A program made the position numbers and the translations under genes. A stretch of DNA of 64,000 nt from Azospirillum lipoferum. GTDB taxonomy: Bacteria > Pseudomonadota > Alphaproteobacteria > Azospirillales > Azospirillaceae. The notes below the pieces were generated by a model. That model had not been told where the DNA came from, made no database searches, and was given only the letters and a program-made list of their open reading frames with translations. Of the stretch, positions 1 through 8,774 are shown piece after piece. The first letter of the stretch is position 1; every line of letters begins with the position of its first letter. The stretch is taken from positions 124,001 to 188,000 of the forward strand of contig NZ_JALJXJ010000014.1 in assembly GCF_024170005.1 (NCBI RefSeq), read 5' to 3'.

Positions 1-2217
1 GGCGCCGTCGGACAGGAGAGGGCCGGACAGGCGCGGGCCGTCGCCGGGCGCCACGTCATAAATGACGATCAGGTCGATGTCGGACGTGATGGTCAGCTGC
101 CGGCTGCCCAGCTTGCCCATCGCCACCACCACCCAGGAGCCTCCGGGGATATGGCCGTGGCGCTGGGCGAACTCCTCCTCCACCCGGCGGGCGAGGTCGG
201 GAACGACGATGTCGGCCAGATCGGCCAGGAAGGCACCGCAACGGTCGCCGTCGGTGATGCCACGCAGGATGTGGACCCCGGCGCGGAAGCGCTGGTCGTT
301 GGTCCAGCGCCGTGACAAGGTCAGGGCATCCTCGAAATCGCGGGCCGCCGCCATCACCCGGGCATGGTCGTCGGCCAGCCCGTCCTCCTTGCCCGGCAGC
401 GTATCGAAGAAATCGGGCGACAGCACGGCGTCGAGCAGCGACGGGTTGCGCGACAGGGTGTGCGCCATCTGCGGCGCAATGCCCATGATCTCCGCCACCA
501 GTTCCAGCAGCCAGGGATTGGCGACGAACAGGGAGAACAGCCCGACGCCGGCCGGCAGCTTGCCGAGGAAATCGTCGAAGTTCATCAGCGCCGAATCGGG
601 CGCCGGGGTCTTTACCAGCGCGTTCAGCAAGGCGGGGGTCAGCTCCGTCAGCAACTCCCGCGCCCGGCCGGACCGTGTGGCGCGGTAGCGGCCGCGATGC
701 CAGGCCGACACCACGCTGATGACGCGGGCCGGGTCGGCGAAGCCCATGCCCTTCAGCGTCTCCACCGTGCCGGGATCGGGGTCGGTGCCGGTGAAGACCA
801 GATTGCCGGGACCCGACAGCGACGGCGCCTCCTCGAACAGTTCGGCATAGCGGTCCTCGACCTGCCCCAGCGTCGCCAGCAGCTCCGCCCGGAAGGCGGC
901 GGGGTCGTCATAGCCGAGGAAGGTCGCCAGATGCGCCACGCCGGCATCGTCGGCGGGAATACGGTGGGTCTGCTGGTCGTCGATCATCTGGATACGATGT
1001 TCGACACGGCGCAGGAAATGATAGGCCCCGGCAAGCTCCTCCACCGTCTGCGGCGGCACCCGGCCGACGTCGCGCAGCGCCTCGTTCGCCATCAGCGTCG
1101 GAGCGATGCGCACGCGCGGGTCGCGCCCGCCGAAGATCAGCTGCTGGGTCTGGGCGAAAAACTCGATCTCACGGATGCCGCCGCGGCCGACCTTGATGTC
1201 GTGGCCGTTGACCGTCACCTCGCGGTGGCCCTTGTGGGCGTTGATCTGGCGCTTGATCGAATGGATGTCCTGGATGGCGGCGAAATCCAGGTTGCGGCGC
1301 CAGACGAAGGGCTCCAGGAAGCGGAGGAAGGAGGCCCCCGCCTCGGGATCGCCGGCGATCGGGCGGGCCTTGATCATCGCCGCGCGTTCCCAGTTCTGGC
1401 CGACACTGCCGTAATAAATTTCGGCCGCGGAGACGGAAACCGCCAGCGGCGTGGCGCCCGGATCCGGCCTAAGCCGAAGGTCGGTACGGAAGACGTAGCC
1501 GTCCTTGGTCCGTTCATCCATAATGCGGACAAGATCGCGTGCGAGCCTGATGAAGGTTCGCGCGAGGTTGTCCGGCTGGGGCGTCTGCACAACAGCGTCG
1601 TCGTACAGGACGATCAGGTCGATGTCGCTGGAATAGTTGAGTTCGCGCCCGCCAAGCTTACCCATGCCCAAAACGATCAGGCCCGAACCGACCCACGGTC
1701 GCTGCGGATCCGGCAGCGTCAGCGTCCCCGCCTCCCCGGCGCGGCGCAGCAGGAAATTCGCGGCCAGCTGGACCCCCGTCTCCGCCAGTTCCGACAGGGC
1801 GCCGGTGACGCGGAACAGCGGCCACGCCCCCACGATGTCGGCCAGCGCGATCAGCAGCGCTGCCCGCCGCTTCGCCACCCGCAGGCCGGCCATCAGCCGG
1901 TCCATCGATTTCTCCTCGCCATGCTCGGCGTGGAGCGAGGCGATCAGCGCGGCGAAGGTGGCGTCGAACCCGTCCTGCATTGTCCGGGCGACGAAAGGCA
2001 GTTCCCGCGTCAGGCCGTGGCCGAGATACGGGCTGTTGCCGCACACTGCCTCGATCAGCGCCCGGCCTGTTTCCGAATCGGCGAAGGCTTCCGCCCAGGC
2101 GCGGGTCTCCGGCTCCGCCGCGGCAGCCTGCTGGCGCCAACGATCCATCCCCAGCGCCGCCTGCGCGCTGTCGAAAGGCTTCGGCAAGGGGCTTGAGAAC
2201 GCGATGGTGCTCGGCAT
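1..2217 (-). CDS. glnE: Bifunctional glutamine synthetase adenylyltransferase/adenylyl-removing enzyme, 3' end cut by window
   Basis: GlnE adds AMP to and removes AMP from glutamine synthetase, controlling nitrogen assimilation with PII. Reading the minus strand from the ATG at 2217 gives 739 uninterrupted codons that run off the window, so roughly the last quarter of a usual ~950-1000 residue protein is missing. Residues about 184-202 read GMGKLGGRELNYSSDIDLI, the nucleotidyltransferase signature of the adenylyl-removing domain. A second copy, AMGKLGSRQLTITSDIDLI at about 697-715, opens the adenylyltransferase domain. An AGGAAAG ribosome site lies upstream. The gene is divergent from the AsmA-like gene. 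It fits a diazotroph, where GlnE links nitrogen status to glutamine synthetase. Confidence 0.96.
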   Translation of the reverse strand, partial: MPSTIAFSSPLPKPFDSAQAALGMDRWRQQAAAAEPETRAWAEAFADSETGRALIEAVCGNSPYLGHGLTRELPFVARTMQDGFDATFAALIASLHAEHGEEKSMDRLMAGLRVAKRRAALLIALADIVGAWPLFRVTGALSELAETGVQLAANFLLRRAGEAGTLTLPDPQRPWVGSGLIVLGMGKLGGRELNYSSDIDLIVLYDDAVVQTPQPDNLARTFIRLARDLVRIMDERTKDGYVFRTDLRLRPDPGATPLAVSVSAAEIYYGSVGQNWERAAMIKARPIAGDPEAGASFLRFLEPFVWRRNLDFAAIQDIHSIKRQINAHKGHREVTVNGHDIKVGRGGIREIEFFAQTQQLIFGGRDPRVRIAPTLMANEALRDVGRVPPQTVEELAGAYHFLRRVEHRIQMIDDQQTHRIPADDAGVAHLATFLGYDDPAAFRAELLATLGQVEDRYAELFEEAPSLSGPGNLVFTGTDPDPGTVETLKGMGFADPARVISVVSAWHRGRYRATRSGRARELLTELTPALLNALVKTPAPDSALMNFDDFLGKLPAGVGLFSLFVANPWLLELVAEIMGIAPQMAHTLSRNPSLLDAVLSPDFFDTLPGKEDGLADDHARVMAAARDFEDALTLSRRWTNDQRFRAGVHILRGITDGDRCGAFLADLADIVVPDLARRVEEEFAQRHGHIPGGSWVVVAMGKLGSRQLTITSDIDLIVIYDVAPGDGPRLSGPLLSDGA

Positions 2218-2316
2218 GACGGCGGTCTTTCCTGCTCAAAACATGTGCAGAAAGCTGCACGTGTCGGACAGGAAGGTCAATCGGGCCGATTCTGCCACTC
2301 TCCAGGCCAGTGCCCG

Positions 2317-5300
2317 ATGATCCGGCGCACCGCGAAGATTCTCGGCCTGACGCTGACCGGGATCGGCGCCGTAGCGCTGGCGGCCGGCGGGCTGTTCGCG
2401 TGGCGGCTGTCGCAGGGGCCGGTGGCACTCGATCCGCTGATCCCCTATGTCGAACGGGCGCTGAGCGACCGCGACGGCCGGTTCAACGTCGACATCGGCG
2501 AGCTGGTGCTGTCGCTGGAGGAGGAGGACGGGCTGGAGACCGCCGGCCGCCGTCTTGACCTGCGCGCCCGCCGGGTGCAGGCATTGAACGCCGACGGGGC
2601 GGAACTGGCCGCGGTGCCGGAAATGGGCATAGGCTTCTCTATCCCGGCGCTGTTCCGCGGCACGCTGTCGCCGACCCGCCTGGATCTGGTCCGGCCGCGA
2701 CTGTCCATCCTGCGCCGGGCTGACGGCAGCCTCGCCTTCGACGTGCGGTCCGACGCCGGGTCCGCGCGCAAGTCCGATGATGGCGGCCCCGACCTGATGG
2801 ACGAGGCGCTGGACAGCCTGCGCCGCCCGCCCGACATCGACCGGCCGTTAGGGCTGCTGCGTCGGCTGTCGGTGACGGGCGCCGACCTGCGGGTCGAGAA
2901 CCGCATGCTCGACCTCGCTTGGCACGCCACGCGCGCCGACGTGGTGCTGACCCGCGACGCCCAGGGCGCCCAGGGCCGTGCCCGCGTGACTCTGGACCTC
3001 GGCAACACCGGAGGAGCGGCACCACAGCGGGCCGTGACCATCTCCGCCGCCGGCCGCTACAACATCGCCGACACCACCAGCGACCTGACGATGTCCGTCG
3101 ACGGGCTGGAGCCGGCGGCGCTGGCGGAGTTCGGCCCGGCCCTGGCGCCACTGTCGGCGGTAAAGCTGCCGCTGTCCGGCACGGTCTCGGCGCGGCTCGA
3201 TGACCGCTTCGAACCCCTGAATGTCGACTTGAACCTACGCGCCGGCGCCGGCACCGTCGCCCTGCCCGCCCTGCGGCCGGAGCCGGTCGCCGTACAGAGC
3301 CTCGCACTACGCGGCGCGTTGGATGTGCCGGGCCGGCGTCTGCGGGTCGAGGATCTGTCGCTGAAGGCGGTGTCCCCGGACGGCAGCGAGCCTCTGGCGC
3401 TGAGCGGCCAGGGCCAGCTGGCCGATACCGACCGGGGCCGCGACCTCCAGGCCCGCCTGTCGCTGACCGCCGGCGGACGCACCGCCGGGCTGGAGTTGTC
3501 TGGGCAGCAGGGGCCGGGCGGGGATGGCCGGGCGACCGCAAGGCTGACCGGCTTCACCCCCGCCGCCATCGCCAACCTCGCCCCGCTGCTGGAGCCGCTG
3601 AAAACGGCGGAGCTGCCGCTGTCGGGAACGGTGGAGCTGGCTTTCGATCCGTCGCTCCAGCCGACCGCCGGCAAGGCCGACATCGTGGCCGACCGCGGCC
3701 GGTTGCTGCGGCCCGACCTGTTCGAAGGGCCGGTTCCGGTGGAATCGGCCCTGCTGCGCCTGCATGGCAACCGCGACCGCATCGAGCTAGACGGCTTCAG
3801 CGCCGTTCTCGGCGAGGCTGGCGGGCCGCAGCCGCGGCTTGAGGCCACCGCCACCGCCCAGCGCCAGGGCGACCGCATGGTGGTGGAGACGCAGGCGACC
3901 GCCCGCGGCGTCGCGCTGGACGAGTTGCGTCGCTATTGGCCCATCGTCGCCGGTCCAAACGCGCGCGAGTGGGTGACCCGAAACCTGTCGCATGGAGCAG
4001 TGACACAGGCGCGAGCGGAAGCGGCGCTCTCCGTGCCGCTCGACGGGCAAGGGCAACCGTCGGGAGAGCCGGAGACGACGCGCTTCCTCGCCACCATCGC
4101 CGGCGAGGACATCAGCGTCCGCTATTTCCACAACCTGACGCCGGTCACCGGTGCCGCGGTGGAGGCGACGACCGACGGCAAGACCTTCACCGTGCTGACC
4201 AAGGGGGGCCGGATCGCCGATGCGAAATCGGGTGACATCGAGGTCGGCGACGGCAAGGTGGTGATCGGCGGGCTCGACATCGGCAAGGAGACGATGGACA
4301 TCCGCCTGCCGGTCCAGGGGCCGGTGCGTTCCATCCTGACCCTGATCGACATGCCACCGTTGGGCTATCCCACCAAGTTGGAGATGGACCCGAAGCGCAC
4401 CCAGGGCACGGCCGAGGCGCAGCTGCATTTCGCCTTCCCGCTGCTGGCAGACCTGAAAGTGGAGCAACTCGACCTCGACGTGACCGGCAAGCTGCACAAG
4501 GTGGGGGTGGAGAAGGTGGCGGCCGGGCTGAACGCCACCGACGGCGAGCTGTCGCTGGCGCTCGACCTGAAGGCGATGCAGATCAAGGGCGCCACCAAGC
4601 TGGACGGCATTCCCGTCACCATTGATTGGAACGAGTCCTTCGACAGTGCCGCCAAGGGCCCGCGCACCCGCATCGCGGTGAAGGGCGACGCCACCGCCGA
4701 CGACCTGCGCGCCCACGGCATCGATCTGGAAGACCGGGTGCAGGGTCCTTTCGGCGCCGATATCCTGTTCACGGTCGACCGCAAGCACAAGCTGCTGCTG
4801 ACCGGCAACCTGAACCTGGAGAAGACCAGGCTGTCCATCGGGGAACTCGGCTGGGCCAAGCCCGCCGGCAAGCCCGGTACCGGCAAGCTGACTCTGGAAT
4901 TCGACAAGGACCGGCCCACCCGCATCAGCAACCTGACGGTCGATGCCGGGGGGCTGAAGTCTGTCACCAATCTGGAACTGGCCGACGGCGGCAAGCGGGT
5001 GGCGCGGGTGCAGACCCCCAGCTTCAAGCTGGGCCAGACCGACCTGCGTGCAGACCTGACCGTGCTGCCGCCCGCCAAGCCCGGCGGCCCGGCCGGCGGT
5101 TATGCCGGCACCATCACCGGCACCAGCCTGGACGCCCGCGGCCTGACCGGCAAGACGCCGTCGGGCGAAGGCGCGGTGACGCCGCCGCCGAAACAGCCGC
5201 CGTCTGCCGCCGACGACAGCCGCAAGACTCCGCTGGACGTCGCCATCAAGTTCGACTCGGTGGTGTTCGGCGACGGCCGGCGGTTGCGGCAGGTTGGGGG

Positions 5301-6045
5301 AACCATGCGGCGGGACGCCACCGCCTGGACCCTGCTGGACCTCACCGGCCGCAGCGAGGGCGGTGGCGTGTCGCTGAAATGGCGGCCGGGGCCGCAGGGT
5401 GTCTACGACCTCGCGATCACCGCCGAGGATCTGGGTTCGGCCCTGCAGGCGATGGACCTGAACGATCGCATGCGCGGCGGCCGGCTGACCCTGACCGGCC
5501 GGTCGGCGGAGCCGCGGGCCGATGCCGCCATCGTCGGCAAGGCGGAAATCCGCGACTACACGCTGATCGACGTCCCGGCATTGGCGCGCATCCTGAACGC
5601 CATCTCGCCATCCGGTTTCGCCGAGCTGCTGGGCGGCGGCAAGGGCATCAATTTCGGCCGCATGTCAGCGGATTTCCGCAAGGAGGGTCGCCTGCTGACA
5701 CTGAAGGATCTGCGCACGTCCGGCTCGGCGCTCGGCCTGACGCTGGAGGGGCAGATCGACCTGGAGACGGAAACCGCCAACCTCCAGGGCACCATCGTCC
5801 CGGTCTATGGCCTGAACCGCCTGATCGGTCAGATCCCGCTGCTGGGCGACGTGCTGAGCGGCGGCGAGGGCCAGGGCATCTTCTCCGCCACCTGGCATGT
5901 CCAGGGACCGCTGTCGGATCCCGACGTGTCGGTCAACCCATTGGCCGTGCTGGCCCCCGGCTTCCTGCGCAACCTGTTCTTCCTGGGCGGCGACGGCACG
6001 CCGATGCCGGACACCAAGGCACCGCCGGAAGCGCACACGCGGTAA
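2317..6045 (+). CDS. AsmA/YhdP-like (DUF3971) inner-membrane-anchored giant protein
   Basis: A protein of 1242 residues with one N-terminal membrane segment (about residues 6-28, TAKILGLTLTGIGAVALAAG) and a very long periplasmic part rich in beta-type repeats. It carries an AsmA-like C-terminal region (about 1050-1230, with GLNRLIGQIPLLGDVLSGGE), which is typical of the YhdP/TamB/AsmA group. Established knowledge: E. coli YhdP, TamB and YdbH act redundantly in moving phospholipids between the inner and outer membranes. The same role is inferred here. The ATG at 2317 is preferred because it places the membrane anchor at the N-terminus; an upstream in-frame start would add 24 residues not typical of the family. 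The gene is divergent from glnE and converges on tyrS. Confidence 0.85.
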   Translation: MIRRTAKILGLTLTGIGAVALAAGGLFAWRLSQGPVALDPLIPYVERALSDRDGRFNVDIGELVLSLEEEDGLETAGRRLDLRARRVQALNADGAELAAVPEMGIGFSIPALFRGTLSPTRLDLVRPRLSILRRADGSLAFDVRSDAGSARKSDDGGPDLMDEALDSLRRPPDIDRPLGLLRRLSVTGADLRVENRMLDLAWHATRADVVLTRDAQGAQGRARVTLDLGNTGGAAPQRAVTISAAGRYNIADTTSDLTMSVDGLEPAALAEFGPALAPLSAVKLPLSGTVSARLDDRFEPLNVDLNLRAGAGTVALPALRPEPVAVQSLALRGALDVPGRRLRVEDLSLKAVSPDGSEPLALSGQGQLADTDRGRDLQARLSLTAGGRTAGLELSGQQGPGGDGRATARLTGFTPAAIANLAPLLEPLKTAELPLSGTVELAFDPSLQPTAGKADIVADRGRLLRPDLFEGPVPVESALLRLHGNRDRIELDGFSAVLGEAGGPQPRLEATATAQRQGDRMVVETQATARGVALDELRRYWPIVAGPNAREWVTRNLSHGAVTQARAEAALSVPLDGQGQPSGEPETTRFLATIAGEDISVRYFHNLTPVTGAAVEATTDGKTFTVLTKGGRIADAKSGDIEVGDGKVVIGGLDIGKETMDIRLPVQGPVRSILTLIDMPPLGYPTKLEMDPKRTQGTAEAQLHFAFPLLADLKVEQLDLDVTGKLHKVGVEKVAAGLNATDGELSLALDLKAMQIKGATKLDGIPVTIDWNESFDSAAKGPRTRIAVKGDATADDLRAHGIDLEDRVQGPFGADILFTVDRKHKLLLTGNLNLEKTRLSIGELGWAKPAGKPGTGKLTLEFDKDRPTRISNLTVDAGGLKSVTNLELADGGKRVARVQTPSFKLGQTDLRADLTVLPPAKPGGPAGGYAGTITGTSLDARGLTGKTPSGEGAVTPPPKQPPSAADDSRKTPLDVAIKFDSVVFGDGRRLRQVGGTMRRDATAWTLLDLTGRSEGGGVSLKWRPGPQGVYDLAITAEDLGSALQAMDLNDRMRGGRLTLTGRSAEPRADAAIVGKAEIRDYTLIDVPALARILNAISPSGFAELLGGGKGINFGRMSADFRKEGRLLTLKDLRTSGSALGLTLEGQIDLETETANLQGTIVPVYGLNRLIGQIPLLGDVLSGGEGQGIFSATWHVQGPLSDPDVSVNPLAVLAPGFLRNLFFLGGDGTPMPDTKAPPEAHTR

Positions 6046-6046
6046 G

Positions 6047-6067
6047 GGGGCGCATTTCCGGCGCCCC
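6047..6067. terminator. Small hairpin between convergent genes
   Basis: GGGGCGC (6047-6053) pairs with GCGCCCC (6061-6067) around a 7-nt loop. It begins 1 nt after the AsmA-like stop codon and lies 13 nt from the tyrS stop. There is no U-tract, so termination is only likely. Confidence 0.45.
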
Positions 6068-6080
6068 GCTCACCTCTTCC

Positions 6081-7349
6081 TCACCCCACCTTCACCAGCG
6101 CATGCCGCTTCTTGCCGGCGCTGAGCTTCACCACGCCGTCTGCGTTCAGATCCGCCACGGTCGCCTTGGCCGTCTCGTCAGCGATCGGACCGTCGTTCAG
6201 CTTGGCCCCACCGCCCTTGATCAGGCGGCGCGCCTCACCCTTCGACACGGCCAGACCGGCCGACACCAGCAGGTCGACCACCGGCAGGCCGGCTTCCAGA
6301 TCGGCGCGGGCGACCTCGATGCTGGGCAGCCCCTCGGCGGCCGCCCCTTCCTCGAAGGCGCGGCGCGCGGTCTCGGCCGCCTCCAGCGCCGCCGCCTCGC
6401 CGTGGGCGAGCTTGGTCACCTCGTTGGCCAGGATCTTCTTGGCCTCGTTGATCTCCGCACCCTGGAGGCTTTCCAGCCGGGCGACCTCGTCCAGCGGCAG
6501 TTCGGTGTAGAGGCGCAGGAAGCGGCCGACGTCGGCATCCTCGGTGTTGCGCCAGTACTGCCAGAAATCATAGCTGCTGAGCTTGTCGGCGGTCAGCCAC
6601 ACCGCACCCGCCGCCGTCTTGCCCATCTTGGCACCCGACGAGGTGGTCAGCAGCGGCGTGGTCAGGCCGAACAGCTCCGCCCCATCGGTGCGGCGGCCGA
6701 GTTCGACGCCGTTGACGATGTTGCCCCACTGGTCCGACCCGCCCATCTGCAAGCTGCAGCCGTGGCGCCGCTTCAGCTCCACGAAGTCATAGGCCTGGAG
6801 GATCATGTAATTGAATTCCAGGAAGGTCAGCGGCTGCTCGCGCTCCAGCCGCAGCTTGACCGACTCGAAGGTCATCATGCGGTTGATGGTGAAGTGCCGG
6901 CCGATGTCGCGCAGCAGCGGGATGTATTTCAGCTCGTCCAGCCAGTCGGCGTTGTTCACCATCACCGCGTCGGTCGGGCCGTCCCCGAAGGTCAGGTAGC
7001 GGCCGAAGATGCGCTTGATGCCCGCCATGTTGTTGGCGATGACCTCGTCGGTCAGCAGCTGGCGCGCCTCGTCCTTGCCCGACGGATCGCCGATCTTGGT
7101 GGTGCCGCCGCCCATCAGGACGATCGGCTTGTGGCCGGTCTTCTGCAGCCAGCGCAGCATCATGATCGGCAACAGGCTGCCGACATGCAGGCTGTCGGCG
7201 GTGCAGTCGAAGCCGATATAGGCGACGATCGGCCCCTTCTGCGCACGCTCGTCCAGCGTGGCGAGATCGGTGCACTGGTGGATGAACCCGCGATCCTGAA
7301 GAGTGCGCAGGAACTCCGAGGAGGGGGCCGAGGGGGTGGTCGTCGTCAT
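6081..7349 (-). CDS. tyrS: Tyrosyl-tRNA synthetase
   Basis: Class I aminoacyl-tRNA synthetase that charges tRNA-Tyr. The 422 residues match the usual bacterial TyrS length (E. coli 424). The HIGH-type signature is HVGS at residues 55-58, the tyrosine-binding stretch YMILQAYDF starts near 181, GGSDQWGN is at 203-210, and the KMSKS loop is KMGKT at 241-245. The C-terminal ~75 residues form an S4-like RNA-binding domain (SKGEARRLIKGGGAKLNDG). The ATG at 7349 is preferred over an in-frame GTG at 7391 because the family begins just before the SEFLRTLQDRGF segment. It converges with the AsmA-like gene, and its upstream region is shared with the bacterioferritin genes. Confidence 0.97.
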   Translation of the reverse strand: MTTTTPSAPSSEFLRTLQDRGFIHQCTDLATLDERAQKGPIVAYIGFDCTADSLHVGSLLPIMMLRWLQKTGHKPIVLMGGGTTKIGDPSGKDEARQLLTDEVIANNMAGIKRIFGRYLTFGDGPTDAVMVNNADWLDELKYIPLLRDIGRHFTINRMMTFESVKLRLEREQPLTFLEFNYMILQAYDFVELKRRHGCSLQMGGSDQWGNIVNGVELGRRTDGAELFGLTTPLLTTSSGAKMGKTAAGAVWLTADKLSSYDFWQYWRNTEDADVGRFLRLYTELPLDEVARLESLQGAEINEAKKILANEVTKLAHGEAAALEAAETARRAFEEGAAAEGLPSIEVARADLEAGLPVVDLLVSAGLAVSKGEARRLIKGGGAKLNDGPIADETAKATVADLNADGVVKLSAGKKRHALVKVG

Positions 7350-7761
7350 GGCCGCAATCCGGCTGTCGTTGGAAAGAAGGGCGAGGCCCACCGGGTGGTG
7401 AGGGCGGAGAAATCCCGCGGTCTGTTACCACGGAACGGCCCCTGCCTCAATGCGGCGGCCCCGATTGCCATGGCTGGAACCAGGGCGCGGACCGGCCTGT
7501 TCTGCTGCTCAAGCATCGCTGCGCCGCCGCAAGTCAAAACCCGCAACGCCAACCGGGGAATTCACCGGAATCCTCCCTTATCGCAATTGACATTGATTCG
7601 CAAAACAGGGATCCGGCCCTGGCTGTATTTTAGGCAGCCATCATCCGTCCCAACTGATAGTGACTATCAACTACATCTTTGTTTCAATTGGAGATTTTTA
7701 TTGTGCGAGTCCTTCGGCTGTGCCAAGGTGCGACAAATCGTCTATTTCGGAGTATCGCACC
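7350..7761. other. Divergent intergenic region between tyrS and bfr
   Basis: A 412-bp non-coding stretch that should hold the tyrS promoter on one strand and the bacterioferritin promoter on the other. Its right half is clearly AT-richer than the surrounding genes. The only defined element I see is the 15-bp palindrome at 7655-7669. No convincing -35/-10 pair could be assigned by eye, and no T-box-like tRNA-responsive leader was recognised in front of tyrS. Confidence 0.5.
7655..7669. promoter_or_regulatory. Fur-like 7-1-7 palindrome upstream of bacterioferritin genes
   Basis: TGATAGT-G-ACTATCA is a perfect 7-1-7 inverted repeat. It differs from the classical Fur 7-1-7 core (TGATAAT-N-ATTATCA) by one base in each arm. 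It is 93 bp upstream of the bfr start codon, where a Fur- or Irr-type iron regulator would be expected to act. The assignment to Fur is inference from similarity and context. Confidence 0.5.
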
Positions 7762-8244
7762 ATGCAAGGCGATCAAGGGGTACTGGACCGTTTGAACAAG
7801 CTGCTCACCGGTGAACTCAGTGCCGCCGACCAGTATCTGTCCCATGCACGCAGCATGGAGGACATGGGCCTCAAGGCACTGAGCGAACGCATCTCGCACG
7901 AGCGGGTCGAAGAGCTGGAGCATGCCGACAAGCTGATCCGCCGCATCCTGTTCCTGGAAGGCACGCCCGACGTCGCCAGCCGCGACCCGCTGCACATCGG
8001 CAAGACCGTGCCGGACATGCTGCGCAACGACCTGAACCTGGAATATGAGGTGGTGGCCGCCCTGAAGGAGGCAATCGCCTATTGCGAGCAGGTGAAGGAT
8101 TACGACACCCGCCGCATTCTGCTGGAACTGCTGGTCGACACCGAGGAAGACCACGCCCACTGGCTGGAACAGCAGCTTGGCCTGATCGACATGCTCGGCG
8201 TGCAGAATTACCTGCAGTCGGCCATGGGCGGCTTCCCGAGCTGA
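7762..8244 (+). CDS. bfr: Bacterioferritin, ferroxidase-type subunit lacking the haem-ligand Met
   Basis: A 160-residue bacterioferritin. Aligned to E. coli Bfr, the ferroxidase di-iron ligands are all present: Glu18, Glu51, His54, Glu94, and the pair equivalent to Glu127/His130 (Glu128 and His131 here, shifted by one inserted residue). The axial haem ligand Met52 is Leu here. This subunit should therefore oxidise and mineralise iron but not bind haem at a Met-Met interface. The start at 7762 follows a GGAG ribosome site. The second bfr begins 14 nt after its stop, so the two are co-transcribed and probably form a mixed 24-mer. A Fur-like palindrome lies upstream. Confidence 0.95.
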   Translation: MQGDQGVLDRLNKLLTGELSAADQYLSHARSMEDMGLKALSERISHERVEELEHADKLIRRILFLEGTPDVASRDPLHIGKTVPDMLRNDLNLEYEVVAALKEAIAYCEQVKDYDTRRILLELLVDTEEDHAHWLEQQLGLIDMLGVQNYLQSAMGGFPS

Positions 8245-8258
8245 GAGGAGGACGGATC

Positions 8259-8738
8259 ATGAAGGGTAACAGCGACGTCATCACCCAGCTTCAGATCGTC
8301 CTGAAGGACCAGCTGACGCAGATCAACCAGTATTTCCTGCACGCCCGCATGTTGAAGAACTGGGGCGTCAAGGCGCTGGGCAAGTGGGAATATCACGCCT
8401 CCATCGAGGTGATGAAGAGCGCGGACGAGATCATCGAACGCATCCTCTTCATCGAGGCGATCCCCAACCTCCAGGATTTGGGCAAGCTGCACATCGGCGA
8501 GGATGTGCCGGAGATCCTGTCCAGCGACCTCAGCGCCGAGCGCGAGGCCCGCGACCGCATCGCCCATGCCATCGCCGTGTGCGAGGAAAAGGCCGATTAC
8601 GTGTCGCGCGACGAGCTGTCCGAGCTGCTGGAAGAGTCGGAGGAGCGCATCGACTATCTGGAAACCCAGCTGAGCCTGATCGACGACATCGGTCTGCCCA
8701 ACTACATCCAGTCGGCGATGGGCGAGTTCAAGGACTGA
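8259..8738 (+). CDS. bfr: Bacterioferritin, haem-binding-type subunit lacking the ferroxidase site
   Basis: A 159-residue bacterioferritin with the opposite pattern to its upstream partner. Met52, the haem ligand, is present (EVMKSADEII), but the di-iron ligands are mostly lost: Gln18, Val51, Ser54, Ser127 and Arg130 replace Glu18, Glu51, His54, Glu127 and His130, and only Glu94 remains. It should bind haem and assist electron transfer or iron release, not oxidise iron. It starts at an ATG behind GAGAGGAGG, 14 nt downstream of the first subunit. Complementary two-type bacterioferritins are known in Magnetospirillum and Neisseria, which supports hetero-oligomer formation here by inference. Confidence 0.95.
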   Translation: MKGNSDVITQLQIVLKDQLTQINQYFLHARMLKNWGVKALGKWEYHASIEVMKSADEIIERILFIEAIPNLQDLGKLHIGEDVPEILSSDLSAEREARDRIAHAIAVCEEKADYVSRDELSELLEESEERIDYLETQLSLIDDIGLPNYIQSAMGEFKD

Positions 8739-8742
8739 GGTC

Positions 8743-8767
8743 GGGGGGCAAGCTCTTCTTGCCCCCC
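8743..8767. terminator. Bidirectional hairpin terminator
   Basis: GGGGGGCAAG (8743-8752) pairs perfectly with CTTGCCCCCC (8758-8767) around a CTCTT loop. It lies between the convergent stops of the second bfr and the ParA-like gene. The 10-bp GC stem has no clear U-run on either side. Confidence 0.7.
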
Positions 8768-8774
8768 GCCCCCC

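Noticed and set aside
364..2196. A 610-codon open frame on the plus strand opposite glnE
   Set aside because: It is antisense to a clearly conserved GlnE protein, has low-complexity Arg/Gly/Gln-rich composition and no recognisable domain; it arises from high GC codon bias.
4626..7814. A 1062-codon plus-strand frame across the AsmA-like and tyrS genes
   Set aside because: It crosses two convergent real genes in other frames and reads as repetitive Arg/Gly/Ala; a GC-bias artefact.
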